The notes under the pieces were generated by a model. That model saw only the letters and a list, made by a program, of their open reading frames with translations, was not told the DNA's origin and did no database searches. Below, in pieces: positions 21,201-30,200 of a stretch of 64,000 bases of DNA (position 1 is the stretch's first letter; each line of letters begins with the position of its first letter). Location of the stretch: NCBI GenBank assembly GCA_900768545.1, contig CAAGDD010000005.1, positions 99,839-163,838 of the forward strand. Reading direction: 5' to 3'. The DNA is from Clostridia bacterium (GTDB lineage Bacteria; Bacillota; Clostridia; Christensenellales; UBA1242). Made by a program: the position numbers and the translations under genes.

Positions 21201-24200
21201 AAAGCATAATCGATGTTCGATTTGCCATTTGCCTTTGTCATATAAATATTCAAGCCTTCGATTGTTGCACCCGAATTTGATGAAAGCAAAGAATCTTTCA
21301 AAATAAGTCCAACACTATCGCCAATCTTTCCGCCAATAATTGTGCCATTGTTGTCTGTCACGAGATCATCTCTTCTTGCGATAACGCCTTCTTCTTTTGA
21401 ATTTATGTAATATTCATAAGAAACAAGTCTGCCTTTGAAGTCTGCTGAAAGAGGTTCTGAAACTTGAATATCTTTATAAGTTGATGTTTTGCTGTCAAGT
21501 CCACGAACAACAATGGTGATTGAAGGATTGCTTTCAATGCCTTCTTTAATAACATTATAGTTGTCTTGATCCCAATACAAAACCTCTACTTTTGGAAGCA
21601 AATAGATTTCTGGATAGAAGTTTGTTTCTGGGTGAACCCAATACTCTTCTGACCAGCCTATTGGCAAGAAGTAATTGTAGAATTGTGTGTGAACATTGTT
21701 TTGGCTAACATTTCCAATATGTGTAGCATTCAAAAGATAGCCATAAGTGTTTTTATCAACATCAAATCCATCGCCAAACATAAGCATTGTTGTGTTGTTT
21801 GAAGTTGTCACAATAGGATTTGCTGAATAATAAATCGTGTCATATCCGCCGACTGTATTTGCGCCGATTTTTGTATTATTTCCTATTGCTGTCTTTACGC
21901 TTGTGTAAGTGTTGTCACTGCCCAAAACATAAATGCTATAATCGCTTCCACTCTCAATTTTTCCACTTGCATTTTGCAAAGTGCCAATGAGAGAGGCATG
22001 CTTGCTGCCCGCAAGCAAATTTCCTTCGATTGAATAATAGTTTAAAGCCAAAGCATTTTTGAGAGCAAGTTTTGAGTCTTTGTTTAAAGCCCCAACAAGC
22101 CCACCAGCCCAGCCATTGTCTGAAGAAGTATTTTTAACTGCCGCATAAGTGTCACCAGTCGAATAAACTTCTTGAAGCATAACATTTACTTTTTGAGTGT
22201 TTTTGATTGCAGGAATATCATATTCTGCGTTTGTGTTTTTGTCGAGTGAGATAAAGCCGACAATCCCACCGACAGCGTTAACATCATTTTTTCCATTAAC
22301 GTTTGCCGATGTCATATCTGCATGTGCGACAACATTAAGTTTGTTGTAACCGACATTAATATATCCGCCACCCATAAATCCTACAAGTCCACCAATATAT
22401 TTTGGAGCATTATTTTTTCTGCCATAATCAGCGTCGGTCGAATCCAAATAAGAGAAGATTGTGTCTTGTCCGCGTTCGGTCACATTTCCCGATTGATAAT
22501 AAGCATATTGGTTATCTTCAATTTGTTTTTGCAAATCTTGACTGTAGCTTGCATAAACAGCAAACATTCCACCATAGTTTTCACCGATAAGTCCACCCGC
22601 ATAGAGATTTTTTGAAATGATGTAAGATGGATTTGTCTTGTTTTGATCAGCCGCCAATTCGATCTTTGCATCATAGATCAAAGTTGAATTTCCAACATAT
22701 CCAAAAATTCCGCCCGCAACTTCGCCATAAATATCAACAGCGTCGCTGACTTTGATAGTTACGATATCGCAGTCACTAACTTGCAAAGATCCAGCAAATT
22801 TTGCTGTCTTGTCAAGTCTTGATTCGTTGTAAATATCAACATATCCAGCCACAGCGCCCGCATAAGAGATTTTTTGAACAAGAGCGGTCAAACTTGAATC
22901 TTTCATCGCGAGATTTCTCAAGTTTGTGCCAACATAATTGTAGTTTGAGCCAACAGTTTTGCTACTGTCATAATAAGAAGAGTTGATATCAATATCTTTA
23001 ACTTTAATATCGTTCAAACGGCTCTTCCCAAAGAGCATTCCAACAACGCCGCCGACAACATTGCTGCCTTGAACAGATGTTTGATAAATTCCTGTTGATT
23101 TGTCGCCAGATGGAGCAAGCGAGATCGCAACGATTGAAGAATCGATTGCAGTTCCTGCCAAAGTGCCCACGATATTTGCTTTTTCGTTGTGAACAGAGTC
23201 AACAGTCAAGTTCATGCTCAAAACCACCGCTCCGTCAAGTTTTGCAAAAAGCCCGAAGTTTTCGACATCTTCTTTGCTTCCTAAACTGATGTTTGAAAGA
23301 GTGAATCCATTTCCGTCCATAAGACCCGTAAATGTCTTTTTGGTGCTTGAAAGTTCGATTGCACTTTTGTCGTCCGCTTTTGGATTGATTGACACATTTG
23401 TCATATCAATATTGTTTACGATACGATAATTTCCAAACACTTTTGTGTTGTTGTAATATTCTTTATAAGATGAGATTTCGCTGTCGCCTGATTTGCCCAT
23501 TGCTTTTGCAAAATCTTCTGCATCTCGAATAATAATTGGATTGTTTTTTCCGCCATAAGACAAGTCAACATATTTGAGTGTTGCATTGTCGATAAGGCGT
23601 CTGTTGTAGAACACGAAGCTTTGATTGTTTTTTGTCACAATATATCTGTTTGTAAACGCTTCTTGATTTGCACTAACAAGTGTCAAAACATCGTCTTTAT
23701 AAGTCCAAATTCCGTTGTAATCGCTTTCGCTTGAAGCAAAATTGAATCCATAGAAATTGTTTTGATCGGTCACATCAGAAACAGCCAACGCTCCAGATGT
23801 CAAAACGTTTTGAGATGTGTCATCATTTTTGCTTTCGTTGTAGAAATATGACAAACTGATTGATCCATTGTTTAATGAGCCAATATTTTGATCAACACCC
23901 GAGAAAGGCATTTGATTGATATCATATTTGTTTAACCAACAAGCCGAATAGCACAATTCAATTTCGCCTTCTTCATTGTTTTTATAAACAAATCCTGCTG
24001 CCAAACTTGCTGATGATGTTTCGCTGTTGATAGCGATGTTTGAATAGCAGTTTTTAACAAGTTTTGAGTTTTCATAAACAAAACCCGCAACTTCACCAGT
24101 TGACAAGATTGAAGAGCCATTAAATGCTTGGTCTTTTGTATATTTTCCGTTCTTTTCAGTCCAACTTTCTTTTCCTTGAATGAAACTGTTTTGAATGTTG

Positions 24201-27200
24201 TTGTCGTTTGTAACAACAAAGCCAGCTGTGACAGAAGATGTCGAGTTGAGCAAGTTGTTTATTTGAATGTTGTCAACCTTGCACGCGCTGATGTTTGCAT
24301 CAGAGTTGTTTTCATAAACAAATCCAGCCACTTCTCCTTGACCTTCCAAAGCAAAAGTTGAAAGCGTGTCAGTCTTCAAACAATCTTTTCCAGCGATATT
24401 TACGATATGTTTCAAACTTGTTCCGCCGACACGGCTGTTTACGATTGAAGCATTGTTTGTCATAACAAAGCCAGCTACTCTGCATTGAACATTTGTGTTG
24501 TGTGACAAAGAAACATAGTCGCCATTCGCACCTTTTGTAAACTTAACAATCAAGCCAGCATCGCCCGAAACATAAGATGTGCAATATTTTTCATCATAGA
24601 GCGAAACAACATGGCTGTTGTAGATAATTCCGTTGTTTTCAAGAGCAAAGCCCGCAACATTGACTGTGATTGACGAGTTTGTTGAAGAACTATTTACAAC
24701 AATATGTCCGCCATTATAGATATTTACGATAATGTTTTTCAGAGTTGTGTTTGAAGCGACTTTGTTAAACAAAGCAAGATTTATGTCATTTTCATTTGAA
24801 ATTTTATAAGAATTTAAAAAGATTGTGTAGCCATTTCCGTCAAGGCTGTTGACCATATCTGTGCTCAATGGTTCATAATCGTCCAAAACAATGTCGTTTG
24901 TGAGCATATAGTCCGCAGGTTTTTGAGAATCTCTAATAAATTCAACAAATTCTTTTCCTGATGAGATTGGAGTTGGCACTTCTTCGCTTGAAATTGGTTC
25001 AACCACAACTGCGAAATAATATTCATAGTTAAACTCAATGCCATTGTAATAAACAAGTGTGGTGAGTTTCATAATTTGAATGCCAGAGCGTTCGCCAGAC
25101 AAAACAAGTTGTTCGTTTTCGCCCACGCTTTCAGTGGTGATTGAGAAATAATTGTTTTGAATAATTGTTCCGTAATATTCGTTGAAAATCGCGCCTTCAT
25201 CGCCATCAGCATAAACATAAGAAAGTTGTTGTTTAAGTTTGAGCTCGTTGTATCTTCCTGTTGTTTCGTCATAGCGATAGTTTACATAATAAGAAGTTTG
25301 TTCATCTTTATATGAGTGAGCAAGTTCAAATTGTTCTCTTTCAGCCAAAAGTCTGTTGACTTGCAAAACTTGTTCGGCGTCGTTTGGATCATAATCATAA
25401 CTTTCTGGCAAAATCGAATAGTCAAACAAGAGTGTTTCGCTCGAACCTAAATATGCATAGAATGCGTCATAGGTCTTGCCGTTGTAAGTGATTGTGTTTC
25501 CGCTTGCATTTACTTTTGTGCCGTTTCCGTCGATAGCAAAATCAACAAGACAAACTGTCACTTCACTGTTTTTAAACTCTTGAACATTGTTTTTGACGCG
25601 GCTAACTTGTGCACAAACATAGAAAATTCCCGTTTCTTGGTCGTCTTGCAAAGTTGCTGTCAAGCCTATATTCAATGTATATGTATAAAGTCTATAATTT
25701 TCAAACTCTTCCTCTTGTCTGTTTGTAAGAGAGATTCCTGATTTGTTGTTTTGAAGATAAATATTGTTTAAAGTTTGATCTTTTCCTGTTCTAATAGTAA
25801 CAGTTGCAGTTGTTCCTTTTGAAAGCACAACGACCGAAGCATTGTTTACTTTGATGTTTGCTTCTGACAAATAATCAATTTTGATTGATCTTGTCCAGTT
25901 GTCACGAAGATTTTTATCTGTGAGTTTTTCACTGCCGTTGTAAAGTTCAACCTTAAGTTTGAGATCACTATTTGCTTTAAATTCGCTTGAAATATAAATT
26001 CTAAAATAATAGATTCCGTCGCCTTTCTTGTCTTCGTTTGTGATATCAACACGAAGTCCTCTATCTATATAAGTAGTATTTCTTGTATCTATATAATATC
26101 CATTATTGTTTTTATACAATCTTGCAAAACTTACAAGTCCCAAAGCGCTGCCGCTGGCTTCATAAGTGAGATAGAAGTGTGACATAAGTGAATATTCTGG
26201 AGAAATTGAAACTGCGATAATCGCGTCAGATGCTGGTGAGAATGAGTTTGAAATTTCACTTGAAGGCGTGAAATACAACACAGAAGCACTCACGCGTCTG
26301 CTTTCAATCAAATATGTAGAGATAGAAACATCATCAATATCTTGTGTCAAAACTTTGAGTGAGAGTTTTTTAACAAAATCCGCACCATTTTTGCTTGTAG
26401 GTCGAACGATAACTGAAAGATTTTCATAAATTTTGTCAATCAAAATTCTATTTTCTGCTTTGATATTGATCAAAACATTAAATCTATAAACCTTGTTTGC
26501 TGCGTCTTCAACAGTTTTTGTCCAAGCGGCTTGCAAAACAAATTTGCTGTCAACTTTGTATTCATAAACGCCATCAACAATCGATTTTTCAACATCAAGA
26601 CCTTCATTTTGAATGTCGATAATCAAATCATCTTGGTCATTGTCTGTTGTGAGCAAGATATCAAACGAAGCATATTCGCTTGGTCTAATTGTTAATTGTT
26701 CAGCATTTTCAACGATAATAGATGTTGCACCTTCATAAACAGAAACGCCAAATCCAACTTTTCTGTTTTCTTTCAAAGCATCGTTAAACACATTAGAAAG
26801 TGTCGAAATCTTTGCCCAAGTGTCAAGTCTGTCACCTTCTTCAGTTTTTGAAACGCCGGTCAAACTCAATTTCATTGCGCTCTTTGAAACATTGAAGTTT
26901 GTTGAAGTTTTTTCAAAGTCAACTGAAAATTCTTCTTTATAAACATCTTCATAAACGTTTCCGTTGAGAGAGATCGCATTGTTTGTCGAATAAACAAGTT
27001 CTTTTGAGTTTGCGTCGCCTGTTTGAAGCAAGATTGTTTGGTCATTTTTCAAAGAAATTCCGTCAATAGTTGTTTGAAGTTCTGGCAAGTAATACAAAAT
27101 CGCTGTCGAAATTGTCTTTGAAGAAGTCATATCCATTTTTGAGTGAATATTGAGTGAAACGACTGCTGTGGTCTTTCTCAAAATTCGAATAGAATTTGCT

Positions 27201-30200
27201 GTCACCAAAACATCATCGCTGTTTGTGGTCACAACCAGACTCTTCGCTTGACGAGTCGAAATTCCAAACAAGTCAGCAAGCAAAATTGTGTTGTAAGCTT
27301 GAAGTTGAGCTACTTCTTGTGCGTTTGTAACATTTGTTTTTGGAGTGTGAACAAACAAGATTGCACTCTCGCCGTCAGCGGCAGAAAATGCCTTATCAAC
27401 AGCCAAAGTTTGGTCATAAACATTTTGAGTTTTGATATTTGAGATATCAATTTTTGCGTTTTGTTGAACATCTTTAAGATAAACAAATCCGAAGTTTACT
27501 TTAACGACCGCTTCCGCATCATCGACTTGCCAAATTGACTTGTCAAGCGTAACTATAAGTTTTGAATATCTTGAATCTGGATTTGTCAAAGATTCTTCAA
27601 CATCGCTGTTTTTAAATGTGATATTTTGTTCTTGTGTGATAGTTGTTTGAGTTGTGTTGTAAGCAAAATCTTTGTAAAGTTTTGTCTTAATCAAAGTTTG
27701 AGTTGTTGCACTGTCTTTTTCATAATATGAAACATAACTGTTTTTGAGTGTGACATTGATGCTGCTGTTTGCTGGAACTGCTGGCAAGTTGATATTTCCC
27801 AAGAAAGCAAAGCTATTTTCGATGTTCATATTTGTTGCAACCCCGCCGATAAACGCTCCAACACTTGAAACTGCTGGGCTGTTTCCGCTGTCGCTATAAA
27901 CAAACAATTTTGCGCTTGTTGCGTCAGCGTCGTCATAAGGCACTGCCGAAACGCCACCTTCGCAAGGATATGCATAAGCATAAGAATTTTTGATATAAGA
28001 TGTGCCAGTTACACTTGTGCCGACGAGTCCGCCAAAGATAATGTTTTCATTTTTTGCAACAAGTTTGTTGTAAACGCCATTCCCAAATGAATAGAATTCG
28101 AAGCCCGAATTTAAAACTTTTCCGCTATTGTAGCCGACAAGTCCACCGACATAACCTTTGCTAACGTTTGTTGAAGGAATATCTGTCAAGTTTTCAACGC
28201 TCATTCCAAGAGCATAACTGTTTTCGATTGTCCCCGCGTTCCTTCCAACAAGTCCGCCGACATATCTAACGCCGTTTACTGAGAGTTTGCTTGGAGCATA
28301 AGCGCCACTAGTGTAATTTACATCAATAGTGATATTTTTCAAGAAGCCGCTTTCAGCAATCTCATTTGCGACAAAGCCTGCATAAGTCAAATCAGTGTTG
28401 TTTGAAACAACATTTCCAACAAAAGTCAAGTTTTCAAGTGAACCCGACAATTCGTTTATGAAAGTTTGACAGTTGTCGCCCATATTGATAACAAAAGATT
28501 GTCCTTCATCAGCAAAAATTCTGCCTTTGAAAGTTGTTACGTTCAAAGTTTGCCAGTCTGCCAAATTGATATTGTTCATAATTTTGTAGTGTTTCGAATA
28601 GTCAATTTGTCTTAAATCATCTGCGTTATAAACTTGAATCGCTGTTTCGTCAGAGCCTCCGTCTGCGATGCGAATTGTGATTTTGAGCAAGATGTCTTTG
28701 TAATAAATCTTTTCTCTATTGTTGTTGTAGAAATAGTTTGAAATTGTATATTTTTTGCCTGAAATTGTTTGATCTACGCAGCCGTCAACAAAGTATTGAT
28801 AGAACAAATCAAAACTGCTCAATGGAACATATTTTGCGATTTCATTTTCGTTTTCGTCATATTCATAATACAAAACTTGGCTCATTCCATTGACATTTTT
28901 GATCATATCTTTTGGAAGAAGATACAAATCGCCATAACCACCAACACTTGTGTTGATGTTTAAGTTGAAGTTTTGTCCGCGTTCTGCTGTGACAATTTGC
29001 AAGTTGTCTGCATTGCCCATTTTTGCAAAATAAGCGTGTTGAAGACCAATATTGTTTGCGTCACTTGGCGAAACAGATGTTGAAATTGTGAAATGTCTTT
29101 CGCTTTCAACAGTTGTTGTCAAGTTCAAATAAATTTCGTTGTTTTGAGTAGGATTTGACCACTTAACGCTCTCAACTCTATTTACATTTTTGATAACAAT
29201 ATGAATATCTGTTGATTTGATATTTCCGCTCTTGTCTTGATATCTAATTGTCAAAATATCGTTGATTTGAGTTTGATTTTTGGTAGAATTTGCAACAATT
29301 CTAAATTTTAAAAATCTTCCGTTTTGGTCAAGTCTAATATTGCTGATCGAGTAGAAATCATTCTCAACATAGTTACCTTCGCTAGCGTTAAATTCAGTTT
29401 GAAGATTTGAGCCGACCTTAAACTTTTTGTCAGATTTAAACACAAAATATGAAAGAGAATTTGAATAGGTTGGCACATTTTCGTCTGGACGGAGCGAAAT
29501 TGTAACATCGACTCTCGAGCGAGATTCTTCATCAATGCTCAATGTTTCTGTTGTGAAAAGTTCTTTTCTTGTCACATCAGAAAGCATATATTTTACAGAG
29601 AAGAAACTTTCCAAAGTAAAATATCTCACAATTTTTGAGATTTTAAGTTCTTCGCCTTCGTTTTTGTCTGCATAGCCGTTAAACACAACAGCCACGATTG
29701 TTTTGTAAGTGTTATTGTTGTTGAGCACCAAAGCATTGTTATCGATTGAGAAACCTGTTGTGCCTTTGAGTTCTTCAAAGCGAGCAAAGAAGTTTTTAAC
29801 GATGTCATTCAATGTTAAATTAATGTCGTCTTCACTAAACGATCCAAAATTGAACAAATCATCAGCAATTTCGGAGATTCTTTCATCGTTGTAGCCAGCA
29901 AGAAGAGTGTTTGCTCTTAAAATTGAAACAAGGTTGTCGAAAGACAATGTTCGATATTCTATTTTGTTTCCTGTAAGTGTTGCATTTTGATAAGAAATAT
30001 TAAGTGGCAAACGAAGTCCCGCTTCGAGCATAAGTTTTGAAAGCGAATAGTCTGCGTTTGTTCCTTCGGTCAAAATTTCGTTTTCGTCAGCAACAAATGA
30101 TTGTTGACTTGTCGAGTCGATATAAACATCGGCAGAAGACTTGTCTGCGTTTGTAACTGATGCGTGAGTCAAAGGAATGTATGCACCAATTTCATATTTT